Positions 49,806-60,344 of a stretch of DNA of 64,000 bases are shown here, piece by piece. Each line of letters begins with the position of its first letter. Position 1 is the first letter of the stretch. The position numbers and the translations under genes are program-made. Below the pieces are notes generated by a model. The model saw nothing but the letters and a program-made list of their open reading frames with translations. It had not been told where the DNA came from and made no database searches. The stretch is from Ligula intestinalis. Its lineage: Eukaryota; Platyhelminthes; Cestoda; Diphyllobothriidea; Diphyllobothriidae. Location: contig JAYGXS010000001.1 of NCBI GenBank assembly GCA_036362985.1, positions 41,378,787-41,442,786 of the forward strand, in the 5' to 3' direction.

Positions 49806-51452
49806 GGAGGGAAGATGCATATTTCGGAGGTTTTATAGCGTGCCAAAATGATCATTCGTAGCCTGCTATCCTTGGGTCGTTAGATATTGCGACCCGCTGC
49901 TTATTGATGGTAACATTCAAGGAGCAACTGAGGGTCTCATCATGCAGTTAACTAGAATTATTTGAACATGTTTAGGAGAACATACGAAACATGATGGCTG
50001 GAAAAAATAAGAACAAACCATGAAGCAGGTGGTCTTTCATAACATAACCAGCTTATTCAAATAATTTAAAAAAACAAATACCACCTCCCTCCATTTGCAA
50101 ATTCAGAGAGGATTTAATTTGCTCTGTTACTTTTTTTAAACATGAACTTTTTACCCCATACATTGAGATTTACACGCATAAGGGAGTGAACAAAGAACGC
50201 GCACCGCCATCCGGACTTAGAGTGCTGTGTTCGAGACCCCAAATATGCCCGGCACCTGGAAACAGGAAACCAAGTCGTATGCGCGGCACGTGTAGAGGAA
50301 AAGTTCAGAGTTGTCAGCAAATGTGCATTGACTTGCATTTCACAGCCTCCTGACTTTGTCTTCTCATCGAAGCAAAGTGGGAGTCTGAGGAGAGTCTGCG
50401 ACAGATAAAGTGCCTTTCTATTTAAATATAGACAAACTCCTGTGCATGTCACAACTGCGCACTTCTCATAGCGTGGCGGCGAACCTCGTCTTACGTGACA
50501 GCCGAACGATCGGTAAGCAGTTAGACTTGGTGATAATTTCATTTCCGCAGGATGGTTAATTTTTGAAGCGTCTTATACCGAACTTCTGGCACAAATCGCT
50601 AAGCAACTATTTCCGCAACAGTTTTAGTGTTTTTTCCTAAAGGAAATAGCCGCAAATGCGAGAGAGATGCAGAAACTTCACTCGATTTCCGGAACACGAG
50701 TAACCGTCACAGACGTCAGAAATAATGCACCTACTCTACAGCATTGAAATATACTAAGCTTTCCCAGTAAGGGATTAGCGATAAGAAAGCGAATTTCATC
50801 TGCTCGAAATGGTGCAATTTTAGCGGATAACTAAAACAAAACTCGAAAGAATCAGGTCAACAAATTGAGGGGGAGTTTGAACATATAAATGCACTCATTG
50901 TGACATGTTTTCAAAGTTAGGTGATGTTCTACTTATAATTACCGAGGGATTTCATGTATCAGGCGAAGCTGTGAAAGTTTTATTATGGCATTTTAATCTT
51001 CTTCGCAAATAAGCGTGCTAGCTTTTGGTCATTCAATGGACAAGTTAAATTACTTCAAAACACGTTTTCGAGGAGATTTTACGGGTACAAGAAATAAGTG
51101 ACATTTTGTTGGATGACGTGCTTTGAACACAGTCCATGATTCCCTTCGGGTATCTTCTCGTGGATTAATTTAACACTGAGAAAAACAGAAAGGCTTAACA
51201 TAAAGAACGTCCAAAATGTCCAAATATCTCCTTGCATTTATAAGTTGTCGTCAACAGTTTTTCTCATTTGTCTTTCTGTGTATACCTCAAAATAGCACCA
51301 AAAATCCCGTTGCTCAGAAACGAATCTCGTTCTTTGATAAAAGACAGACTGTTAGTAACGGGCCTCAGGAGTTATGACAGAAGCAGATATGTATAACTTA
51401 TCGTTGAGCGCCTTCATTACTTGAGGACTAATAATATATTTTGCTTTTCCAG

Positions 51453-53600
51453 GTCTCTCACTCCAAAGCTGACAAATTACCAAATCGGGAGGAAGAAAGA
51501 GCGGAGAACTTATCCGAAAAAGGCATGTTTACCAGCATCAACCCTGCAAACCGGCAGATGGCTAGTGGTAAAAGGGATGAGCGAGTAAAGAGACCCATGA
51601 ATGCCTTCATGGTCTGGTCTCGGGGCCAGCGCCGTCGAATGGCACAGGAGAATCCAAAGATGCACAATTCTGAGATTAGCAAGCGGCTGGGCACAATGTG
51701 GAAGGCGTTGAATGAGTCAGAAAAGAAGCCCTTCATCGATGAAGCGAAACGTTTGAGGGCAAATCATATGAGTCAGTATCCTGACTATAAGTATCGCCCT
51801 AGACGTCGCCACCGACCGCTGGAGAAGCAAAAGAAGGCTGTGGCAGCAATGGCAGCTGCGACGGTGAGCGGACTCTTCTCGGCGACTGAAATTAGCAGCC
51901 AACTTTCCGCCGCCAACCCCTTTATGGATCCGCATAAGGTGAGGGCTTCGGACAGCTTTCTGGCCTTTGCCAAAGACATCCGTCGTCATAGCATTTTACC
52001 CCCGACCGACTACGGCTTTCAACGTTCCTTTACCTCAGCTCCAGGTTCAGCCTATCTGTATGGCCTCACAATGGCCAATCAGAATAATTTAGCGCCCGGT
52101 TCTTCCCCCGCTGTCGGGTTCGAATCAATGTTCCAGAGTTCATATCTCGAAGGAGCCAATAGCAGCGGCAACGGATATGGGGCAGAACATAATTTTCCGT
52201 ATTATCACCCTGCGGACAGAAACCGCCATAGGAATTCGGTCACGGGAATGTATGGGTTCACAGCAGACTCACCTCTGAACGACGGACATACGTTCGAGCT
52301 ACCTTCTCCTTGCCGTCCAATGGTAAATTCGTCTGAATCAGGTCGGAATTTTCTCCATCCATCGATAGGCACTCCACCCGTTACCTATGGCCTTGATTCT
52401 TGCGCGTTAGCTGCAAAACCCTCAGACTGCATTTCAACGCATTTCCTACCAACCGGCTTTTCCGCAAATCAGATGTCGCTAAACGCCGAGAAAATAACCA
52501 CCTTCAACGGCAACTGGGCCGATGGTTGCCCCTATCAATACCCTCGAGCTTCAGACATTTACGGTAGTGCAATGGATCAGGCAGAGTTTGAGGCTAAAGT
52601 AACAAGCAAGCCGGACATGCCTAACTCGCTCAGTCCTGATGAAGGCACTCCTGCTAGCACTAGGCTGCGTGTGCCCGAGTCTAGTCGTGACCTACCACAG
52701 TCACAGGGCTTCTTCGACAACCGATCCGCGTGGGCTAATGAGCTCAATCTCTCCAGGCTGCCAACGAACGAATCCGTAGGCAGCAGAGATGCCCCTCCGA
52801 GCCTGACAACCGTTGATTCGAAAACAGCCATGATGGCTGCTGTGGCCGCGGCGAACTACGCTGCCTCGCGTCTAGCCTACGGCAGCAGGGACGAGCCCAG
52901 CCTTGATACCACGAACTGCTATGACGCTCGGTGGATGAGTAGGAGGCAGGCAACCGAAGAAACGCACAGGCCTTGGGAAAGTACTCTGAATGAAGCGGCG
53001 CCTGTCAATGAAGTCCGTCAGACACCCGAATCAACCTGTTCCCTAATGAGCGCTGCTTCAGTTGGCGAGCGTATGAGAAATGCCGCGCACGATGCAGGTC
53101 GCAACGCTGGGCCCTATCAGACGGGCTCCTCACTCTCCACTTCCGCAGCCTACCTCTCGGCCTACTTCAGTGGGTTCCCTAACATGATGAGTCTGCGAGC
53201 GACCGACTGTTCAACCACCTGCTGTCCTAACTTACCTTCCCTACCTGCCTACCCATATCCATCGGGGCTAGCTGAAAACCTTACGACAATCCCTCGCAGT
53301 TGGAGCAGGGAGCAGGTAGAAAGGAGTTCCGGCTTTTCGAGCGCATCTTCAAGCTCCTCCGTGCAGGATGGGGCGTCAGAGCCGAGATTTTACGTCAACA
53401 GACAGCTCGGTAACGGTTCCGATGGGGAGGACGTAGACGATCCGGAGGAGTCGATGACTGAGAAGGCATCCTCTCCAGCAGATCCAAGGTATCCGGCCTT
53501 TTCAAAGGTTCATGGCCAGGGTTTACTGCCAACAACAACTTATTCAGTTTCCTCACCACCGTCGACCTCTTCTCCACCTGCCTCCTCGAAAACGGGATGA
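51453..53600 (+). CDS. SOX transcription factor, SoxB type: coding exon 2 with the HMG box
   Basis: Second and last coding exon, 715 codons plus TGA (53598-53600). The HMG box lies at 51582-51809, residues ~341-416 of the joined 1,012-residue protein. It begins [18 protein letters not shown], continues with [12 protein letters not shown], and closes with [11 protein letters not shown]. These are signature blocks of SoxB (SOX1/2/3/14/21-like) rather than SoxC, D, E or F boxes. The AFMVW wedge and basic ends (KR..., RPRRRHR) fit minor-groove binding, DNA bending and nuclear import. Differences from typical SoxB are [13 protein letters not shown] for the usual GAEWKLL segment and RANHMSQY after EAKRL. 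The ~600 residues downstream hold Ala-rich runs (about 754-770, [12 protein letters not shown]) and a Ser-rich run (about 922-933). The protein is far longer than vertebrate SoxB proteins (~300-450 aa). The expected role is a sequence-specific nuclear regulator in neural or stem-cell programmes, known from the family. SoxB1 versus SoxB2 cannot be decided here. Confidence 0.95.
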   Translation, partial: VSHSKADKLPNREEERAENLSEKGMFTSINPANRQMASGKRDERVKRPMNAFMVWSRGQRRRMAQENPKMHNSEISKRLGTMWKALNESEKKPFIDEAKRLRANHMSQYPDYKYRPRRRHRPLEKQKKAVAAMAAATVSGLFSATEISSQLSAANPFMDPHKVRASDSFLAFAKDIRRHSILPPTDYGFQRSFTSAPGSAYLYGLTMANQNNLAPGSSPAVGFESMFQSSYLEGANSSGNGYGAEHNFPYYHPADRNRHRNSVTGMYGFTADSPLNDGHTFELPSPCRPMVNSSESGRNFLHPSIGTPPVTYGLDSCALAAKPSDCISTHFLPTGFSANQMSLNAEKITTFNGNWADGCPYQYPRASDIYGSAMDQAEFEAKVTSKPDMPNSLSPDEGTPASTRLRVPESSRDLPQSQGFFDNRSAWANELNLSRLPTNESVGSRDAPPSLTTVDSKTAMMAAVAAANYAASRLAYGSRDEPSLDTTNCYDARWMSRRQATEETHRPWESTLNEAAPVNEVRQTPESTCSLMSAASVGERMRNAAHDAGRNAGPYQTGSSLSTSAAYLSAYFSGFPNMMSLRATDCSTTCCPNLPSLPAYPYPSGLAENLTTIPRSWSREQVERSSGFSSASSSSSVQDGASEPRFYVNRQLGNGSDGEDVDDPEESMTEKASSPADPRYPAFSKVHGQGLLPTTTYSVSSPPSTSSPPASSKTG

Positions 53601-53961
53601 AGATAAGTCACCCTAACACACATCTACCCACCGAAACAGCCATGAACACTCTCTGCCATCTCCCCTCCCATTGGTACATTCAGGAAGCTTCTTTAAGGGC
53701 ACAGCAGCGTATGGGAATGGGAGGCCAGGTAGCGTGCTGCAATATTTTCCTGCAGTCTTTCGACGGTGTATGTGCTAAATATTAGGGAACTGTTTGGAGT
53801 CTTCCGCGAAGCAACGCAGCTGCTTTTCTCTGTACATGATATTATGCACATTCTCTCCCCCCTCCCCCAACTATTCGTCACGTCGGAAATCTCTGTAAAA
53901 AGGAAACATGACACACGTTTTTCCCAATGTGATTTTTTTGCTTCTTTCCTCTGCTAATAAA
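53601..53961 (+). terminator. SOX 3' untranslated region with AATAAA polyadenylation signal
   Basis: A canonical AATAAA sits at 53956-53961, 356 bases after the TGA, in a T-rich context. It is the first clear signal after the stop. The cleavage site would be expected roughly 10-30 bases beyond. No GT-rich element was tested. Confidence 0.5.
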
Positions 53962-54586
53962 ATCTGTTATCAATACGGTTTTCACCTTACTTCAAGGTAC
54001 GGCTTTTTGGTCACGATCTCGAGAATGCAATCGGGGGAGCATAAATTAATACTGATTGATGTAAATGTAAATGGCTTGCATCCAAGTGAATTTGGGAAGG
54101 CATACATTTGAGGGGCGGTAACAGGAGGTAGTAGAAAGAAAAATGAAGGATGTGTCAAGAGAAGAGGTTTTCTAACGAAACAGTTCAAAACGACCAAGTC
54201 CTGGTAGCCCAACAAGCTTAGAGGAAACCTTCATTATGTGATGTGCGGTTAGAGAACATCTGAATAATAATTAGCTTTTTTTGTAAAATTTACTGTTTGC
54301 CGCTTAATCGAGAATATTCAAAATACTAGAAAAACTTTCCCTACAGCCTTGTACCGCAAGCCTAAAATCCGAAGTCTACTCCAGATTCCTTCACACAGCA
54401 AACGTTGATTGCTTATTTAAGATGGTATGTTTTAAAAAGCGAGGGTGAGTGGCCCTCTTGAAAAACTTTCAAAGAAATTTGCACCAGTTGGAAGTTGCCA
54501 TGGACAAAAGCAGAGGAAATTGGAATGAGTAATTTGGAATTTTTCCAAACTTCTGAGCTTCCGCTTTGGGATTTTGGTGTTACGTG

Positions 54587-55425
54587 TTGGCGATGGCAAA
54601 AGCACCATTCCTTCCTAAAAAGAAGACGCTATCGCCGGGACAGGAAGTTTAGTAGCCTGTGTTTTCGGATTCTTACTCCAAACTCTCATCAGAGACAGTC
54701 ATAGAGAAAGTACTACATAGCTTGGGTTTCCGTTGTAGCGGTCTAAGTAGTGCTTGTGCCTAGATCACTACAATCATCAGGCCGAATCCGAAGTTGGAAG
54801 TTAAAAGGCAAGAGTCACCAGAAGGAGTGGTTTATTGCGTAGAGAACTCCGAGTTGCTGTCTCAGGTGGCAGTGGCCACTGGCGATGCCAGGGCTAGTGC
54901 TGACTGCGTCCAGCCAGAACTGAGAGAGTCGACTGTGTGTACTGTGGGGTGACGACAATTGCTCAAATAAGATTGTGAAGCAAGGACAAGCGTTATGTTA
55001 TTGGTGCGTAGCAATTGCCTGAGGGGATGCTGCCTGCAAAGGCCCTCTGCTGCGTGGCGGCGGCTTGGCGTGTTCGAGTGGCACTTAGATAGGCGTTCTT
55101 ATTTGGACGTGCGTGTATGCGCGGATGTGGAGCACGTGTGTGAGTGAGTGAATATCGGTAAAGTGGCCTTCAGGTCACCAAGAAGAGCAGCCGCGTGCAA
55201 AGACAAATGACGTTGGGGGGCGCCGGCATTACAAAACGAAGGGAGGACAGACATTGTGGCCGTCCGCCACACTATTACCCTTCTCGGCGACTGTCTCCGA
55301 TGATGGGTTCGTGTGAGAATCCGAAACGTTAGACCAGTAAACTTCCTGCTCTAGCGATCGCGTCTTCTGCTTCTGAATTGCTTCCTGGAATTCACCTGTT
55401 CACTTCTCTATCAGCGACTTAGTTT
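54587..55425. mobile_element. Long-spaced fold-back pair downstream of the SOX gene
   Basis: The left arm (minus, 54700-54587) holds TCTGATGAGAGTTTGGAG, then AATCCGAAAACACAGG, then TCCCGGCGATAGCGTCTTC. The right arm (+, 55289-55425) holds CTCCGATGATGGGTTCG, then GAATCCGAAACGTTAGACC, then GCTCTAGCGATCGCGTCTTC and GCTTCCTGGAATTCACC. The ~590 bp between the modules are not recognised and may be a later insertion or a divergent body. Confidence 0.5.
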
Positions 55426-55489
55426 TGTCGCAGTCGGCAATACTCCTCGGCTGGTGAACTTCGCCGACAAAGACATGGAAAACTTGAAC

Positions 55490-55800
55490 GTTAGGGGGGG
55501 ATGGTTGGCAGATTTGATTAATTCACTTGACCCAATTGTGAAAGATTCGCAGCCTTGGTGGAAGCCGAACCCACATAGCAAGGACGGCTTTTCCGCAGCT
55601 AAAGCTCTACCATTGAGCTACGAGGCTCACCGTGAGCCGTAAATTTAGGCAAACTTGTATCGATTTTACCCGCGCGACTTCCTGCTCGTATGGAATCCAC
55701 CATTACAGATACGGTAAGCTGACTGCTCATGCAGGATTTCCTAAGCAATCATCTAGAATCCACCAGAATGACTCTAGGCTCACTTTATTGTTAGGGGGGT
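55490..55800 (-). repeat. tRNA-like SINE with upstream conserved unit, minus strand
   Basis: Minus strand: GAGCCTCGTAGCTCAATGG, TAGAGCTTTAGCTGCGG, then GTGGGTTCGGCTTCCACC. The unit upstream of it (55790-55640 on minus) matches 12110-12245. This is the best-preserved head of the family. Confidence 0.5.
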
Positions 55801-55834
55801 TTGACAGACTTGCTTAATTCAGTTGAACCAAAGA

Positions 55835-56000
55835 TTCACGGCCTCGGTAGGAGTCGAACCTGAATGGTAATCATTGACATATTAGTTGTCATCCGCCAAC
55901 CATACCCAATCCCAGGTGGTGCACCATTCGAGGTTCGAGCCCGCGGCCCGCTGATTAGTAGTCCAGTGTTCTAACCATTGGGGCAGTGGCCGTTGTGCAG
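55835..56000 (-). repeat. tRNA-derived SINE-like copy
   Basis: Minus strand: CCAATGGTTAGAACACTGG (box A-like), then GCGGGCTCGAACCTCGAATG (box B-like), then CCCAGGTGGTG-region equivalents and TGGGTATGGTTGGCGGATGA. Same family as 15945-16090 and 19780-19925. Confidence 0.5.
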
Positions 56001-56688
56001 CTGCTGCTGAGGTGCGAGAGTGAGCCCCCAAGGCAGAACGAAACGAGTGATCCCCTTAAGCGATTGGTGAAGCCTCCATCCACCAAACTCCTCGACTCTT
56101 GTTCGACTACCGTATAATCGCCTGCGTCAACTTAAGACAGGATATTCAGTGGATAACAAAGTGTCCGTATTCGGTACTTCAAACAAACTAACACACTGGA
56201 AATCGCTTCCCGAGCATTTTTCTCTCTGATTAAAACCTAGTATGAATAACCTCTTCTTCAAATAGCACAAATAAATGCATTTAGAAGGTGTGAAGTGGCA
56301 AATTAAACTCGATACCGGCAAGCGCTATCCTGGGATGTTTTCAACGACTGCTTCGCAGTAAAGTTGCAAAAGATAAGAAAATTAATTTGTTTCAGTCATG
56401 ACTGTTCCTGGAAAAAAATTGGCATCTCCAGAACTCCAGATAAACGGAGGTTTGTGCACCGTTGCTCAATTTTTGAAAAGTTTGTGTTGGTAACAGTTGT
56501 GTGTACACCACTCCAGAACTATGGCGCAATACCACTTGTAATATGAAAAGTGCAGTTTTACGGATGGAAGTCTTCAAGAGCGAAACGATAACATATTGGA
56601 GCCCGTAAAAACGGAGAAGCGAGTAGAGAACGACAGCAGTTAGATGGTTTATACACAGACGTCTACAACCCTGTAATAAGGAAAGTTT

Positions 56689-56910
56689 GGTAAGGGTTCC
56701 TTATAAATACCACCCTAGTTTAAATTAAGCTAAAAAACGAAACTACAAACGAAACTAAAAACGAAACTAGAACTAAAATAAAGCTAAACTTAAACTAATA
56801 GAACCAAATAATAAACGAATAACGAAAGTAAACTAAAGAATAAACTACAGCGAAATAAGTCGTTAGTTATACAAAGTAAACTAAGGTAATGTTTATAGGG
56901 AACCTTTACC
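56689..56910. mobile_element. 222-bp fold-back element with ACTAAA-rich core
   Basis: The 33-bp inverted ends are GGTAAGGGTTCCTTATAAAT...AGTTT at 56689-56721 and AAACT...ATTTATAGGGAACCTTTACC-type at 56878-56910, about 26 of 33 positions matching. The interior is a degenerate repeat of AAACTAA/AACGAAACTA. Confidence 0.55.
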
Positions 56911-57182
56911 GAAATTGTGAACAAAATCTGCGTAAATGAAGAGTTCCGTGCATCAAATTTGCGTGATCTTGCGGGAAGGATGCGCACTTCCCATTTAAAA
57001 AAATGAAATAAGTGGGCATTATTCAGGAAGGTAGTTCATGGCTGCATCCAGCTGTTCTCTATCAAGGTTTGCAGATGCGAAATCCATCAGAGGATTTTTT
57101 GTTCTATCTACCTTCCTGGCGCAGGGTACAAGAACACACACTGATTTTATGACTCAAGGTCTAATTGAAAACGTTGGATGAA

Positions 57183-57756
57183 AACAGTAGCTTATGTAGG
57201 CTCATTCATTAATCCCTACTCCCTACATGTTTTCCTGCATAAACGGTGGTTACAGGGTTTTATGGGTGGGAATTAGGACACGCAGTAGAATATACTTTAC
57301 TAAACGCTAAACGCATTTTTATTTTACTGCAGTTAGAAGTGTCGTTGATTTATATCTGTAGATTCTCCTTATCCGTGTTATTGTTTAACTTATTGCGGAA
57401 AAACCCAAATATAAAATTGCATGTTTCTTGAATTTCCCGGAAAATTGAAATGGTGGTTAGGATGCCGTCTACCTCAACTTACCTGGGGTCAAACTTATCG
57501 TTCTGGAGTTAGATTAGTATAGTCCGCGGCGTGAAGCACCACGCACACCTTCAATTTACATTCGGAACAACTTACTCCTAGCGGCTGCGGGAAGCAACTT
57601 CGACCACATTTTTTCACTCAACACTTACTTCTAAAAATTCCTTTTCTGCCTATCGTATTTCCCCGCCCCCAAAACTCTATAACCACCGTTTGTGCAGAAC
57701 AAAATGCTAATAATAGGGGTATATGAGTGGGCCTACATTAGCTACTTATGCCCATT
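57183..57756. mobile_element. MITE-like element, copy 3 (~0.57 kb)
   Basis: The left end AACAGTAGCTTATGTAGGCT and AAACGGTGGTTACAGGG match in inverse the right side CTCTATAACCACCGTTTGTG, then ATAGGGGTATATGAGTGGGC. The central hairpin is decayed by what look like C-to-T/G-to-A changes (GCGGCGTGAAGCACCACG). Confidence 0.65.
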
Positions 57757-57759
57757 GGA

Positions 57760-58615
57760 TACAAAAACGTTTCTTTTTGCATATAATTTAAAAATTCTCA
57801 ACTAGGGTAAACATTTCAGTGGCAATTTATGAGCTTAGGATCCATTCTGATAACTCCCTGAGCTTTTGATGTACGTAATGCCTACAAAGGCATAATCAGA
57901 GTTAATCGAAGGCTCAACAGCTTAAATAAGGAATAAGAAAACTAGAAACCTGCAATATTTAGTCGTCAGCAAAGGGCTATACTAATTGAAAGCAATTTGA
58001 AAATGAAAAACACTCTAGGCTAGGAGTTTTCCAGGAATGCCCTCAATTGACAGGTTGCGCAAAATATTTGCTTTAAGCACTAAACTTTGGAATGAAGTTT
58101 AAGCAGTTGTTTCAGTTCTTCTTGTTGCTTGATTTGTCTTGAATTTGGCGATTTGGAGCCACAAGTCCCTAGCTTTTGATTTCACAGTTACAATCTGTAT
58201 ACTTGCCTACCGTGATTAAAATTGGATATTTAAACTGCAGAATGGCTACTATTTGAACTCATTGCTGTGCATGCATACAACACTCACAAATTGTGCCAAC
58301 AAACGACTTCTAATAGGGACTACTCACGAAACACACAAATCACTTAATACTTCAGACACCGAGGGTTAGGTAGAGATACTGTTTGTACTGGATAAAGTAG
58401 AGTGCTCTGTTTGAATGAGCAGTTTAATAGCCAAAAAATTAAGTGGACCTTAAGAACCCCTTACAAGGACATTTTATAGAATTTATATTGCTCCTTACGT
58501 GAATTATTAGATCAGAATTGCTGCTGCAGCTGTCACTGACCCCACTTGGAAAACCCATTTCAGTATCAAACTCTAAAAATGGGGTTATATTTAATGAGCC
58601 CAACCATATCCGTCT
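57760..58615. other. Gene-free AT-rich stretch
   Basis: No open frame of note and no repeat recognised. Confidence 0.5.
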
Positions 58616-58618
58616 TCG

Positions 58619-59221
58619 TCAACTCTGCGTATGAGGACACTGTCCGCCTGTGGTTTCAGAATTTTTCAGCAACCACCGCCTGACCACCTCTTCCGGTACT
58701 GAGTGGTTGCGGTTCTTCGAACTCATCTCCTCCGGAAGCTCGCGACGACAACTACAGCTCTTCGTCCTCCTCGTTGCTGCCGTCTTCGTCAACGGTGCGC
58801 ATGACCGCTCCCAAGATCCACAGATCGGAAATCCGTCATCTGCCACCATCACCACCACCACCACCACCACTACCATCGTGCGGTCGCCGCGACCGCGGCC
58901 GCCACCACCACCAGCATTATGCCTCCTCTGCCCATTCTTGCCGACTTCCAGGGTGGTGCGCACATTGGCGTGCACGCGCGCACGCACGGACACACGTGTT
59001 CGCGTTACTGGGGGACGGAACGAACGGGTGAGCAGGTCGAACTGGGACGGAGACGATGACTGACAAGAAGTGAGGTCGTGGACGTCCTGTTTGGTAGTCG
59101 TCTGTGGCCTCCGCCCTTGCAGGTGGACGGAGAAGGAAAAAGAGCAGGAGGAGGGCCGTCGCCCCCTCCCCCATGAACCTTTAAGCAAATTCCCACGCGG
59201 CGATTCCTCTAGAGAGATCAC
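58619..59221 (-). other. GC-rich 200-codon open frame, unassigned
   Basis: The longest open frame outside the SOX gene and the gap. The peptide has an Arg/Ser-rich start, a poly-Gly run and a poly-Val run from an ACC microsatellite (58852-58880), and matches no family I know. Competing frames on the + strand are nearly as long. High GC content lengthens random frames, so I do not call it a gene. Confidence 0.2.
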
Positions 59222-59249
59222 TTGCTAAACTTTTACTTGAATTACAATA

Positions 59250-59405
59250 ATGTAGGTACTTTTGGTGCCAGAAGTTAAGCTGGCGTCAGGGTGTTGGATA
59301 CAAGAAGAGGTAACCTATCACAAAATTATAAAAACCCGGTAGGTTTAAACGGAGCTCAAAGACGTTTGCCTATCTTTACCTCAATAAAACTGAATTGAAC
59401 TTAAC
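59250..59405 (+). repeat. Retroposon-like fragment sharing its 3' end with the 21.5-kb insertion
   Basis: GGAGCTCAAAGACGTTTGCC, then TATCTTTACCTCAATAAAAC, then TGAATTGAACTT, matches 21480-21525. Upstream, GCCAGAAGTTAAGCTGGCGTC resembles a 5S rRNA internal segment, which may be coincidental. Confidence 0.4.
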
Positions 59406-59796
59406 ATTACGCCTAAAAATGCCACCCTTTGGTGGGGTTACTTAGCACTACCTTAAAACAACTGAGATGCCGTTTGCTAATTTCTGCTGATTTTCATCAG
59501 CCGCAGAGGAAGCCGAATACGCTATTAACTTGAATTTGGGTGATGCAGCTTATTACAATCACGATGATTAGCTAGTGCTTGGTATATCATAATTATCAAA
59601 GAAGTCGCTGTCGTTGTGGCATTAGCTTCCGACAATTTTGATCAGCGCGAGGTATTGAAGTAGAGGGAAAGTTAGGTTGACGGGTTGCACTGGCAAGTGA
59701 CGGGGTAAGAGTGAATTGTATGGACACCTTAATAGAACATGCAAATAGGAGTGCCCCATTGAATTGAAATAGGTGGCTGTGCAATCAATTTGAAGT

Positions 59797-60090
59797 AGAC
59801 GACCCCTTAACCACCACTTCTACTTTTCAAAAATTTCAAGAAACCTGCATTTCGATAATTGGGTTTTTCTGCAATACGTTAGGATAATACAGATGAGCGA
59901 AATCTATAGATATAAATCAAGAACATTTCTAAATAAAATAAAATAAAATAAAATGTGTTTAGCAGTTATTAAAGTCTATTCCACTACCTATCCTAATTCC
60001 TTGTCCAGTAAACCCCTATAACCACCGTTTCCATAGGACAAAATGATAGGACTAGGGGTATATGAAGTACACTACTTAAACTACTATTGG
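59797..60090. mobile_element. MITE-like element, copy 4, left part missing
   Basis: Retains the right half (TTTCAAGAAACCTGCATTTC, then CCTATAACCACCGTTTCCAT, then GGACTAGGGGTATATGAAGT). The left terminal repeat and GC-rich centre are gone. An AAAAT array (about 59933-59954) has expanded at an internal A-rich site. Confidence 0.6.
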
Positions 60091-60099
60091 TGGGGTAAA

Positions 60100-60340
60100 T
60101 ATTCCCATGTCTTAACCCTAACACCAGCCCTAACCTAAGACTAAGCGGTAGCTTCAATTTTAACCCCAGCTCTACTCTAAACCTAAACCCTAACCCTTAA
60201 CATAATCCTGACCCTGTCCACAATCTTAAAGCTAACCCTAAACTTAAGCCTAAACCTCCCCTTAAGCCTGAATCTGATTTTCCCGGAATTTGGCACTAAA
60301 CTACACGTATTGTGGGCGGTTCCTGTTCCTGTGTTTAGTT
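60100..60340 (-). repeat. Degenerate CCCTAA array with family-specific end
   Basis: Runs such as CTTAACCCTAACACCAGCCC and AAACCTAAACCCTAACCCTT are followed by TTTTCCCGGAATTTGGCACT and TTGTGGGCGGTTCCTGTTCC. The latter end matches in inverse 4995-5060 (CAGGAACCGTCCACAATG, AATTCCGGGG). The hexamers are too irregular for a real telomere. Confidence 0.55.
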
Positions 60341-60344
60341 TAGG

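Larger units (their letters stand above)
41483..51452 (+). other. Phase-0 intron of the SOX gene, 9,970 bp
   Basis: The donor is GTAAGT at 41483. The acceptor is TTTTGCTTTTCCAG ending at 51452, with a branch-point-like ACTAAT at 51427-51432. The intron lies 129 bases upstream of the HMG box, whereas vertebrate SoxB genes are typically intronless. Inside are an inverted-pair remnant of the ribozyme-like repeat (43047-43190), another copy at 44603-44715, SINE-like copies near 45.0, 46.0 and 48.2 kb, and a fold-back element at 49675-49805. I see no further exon in it. A retained intron would give a 306-residue product without the HMG box. Confidence 0.75.

Noticed and set aside
51458..51989. Minus-strand frames of 90-92 codons opposite the HMG box
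   Set aside because: Shadows of the SOX coding sequence.
58619..59221. 200-codon open frame on the minus strand
   Set aside because: GC-rich, low-complexity, several competing frames of similar length and no family resemblance. Listed only as an unassigned segment.
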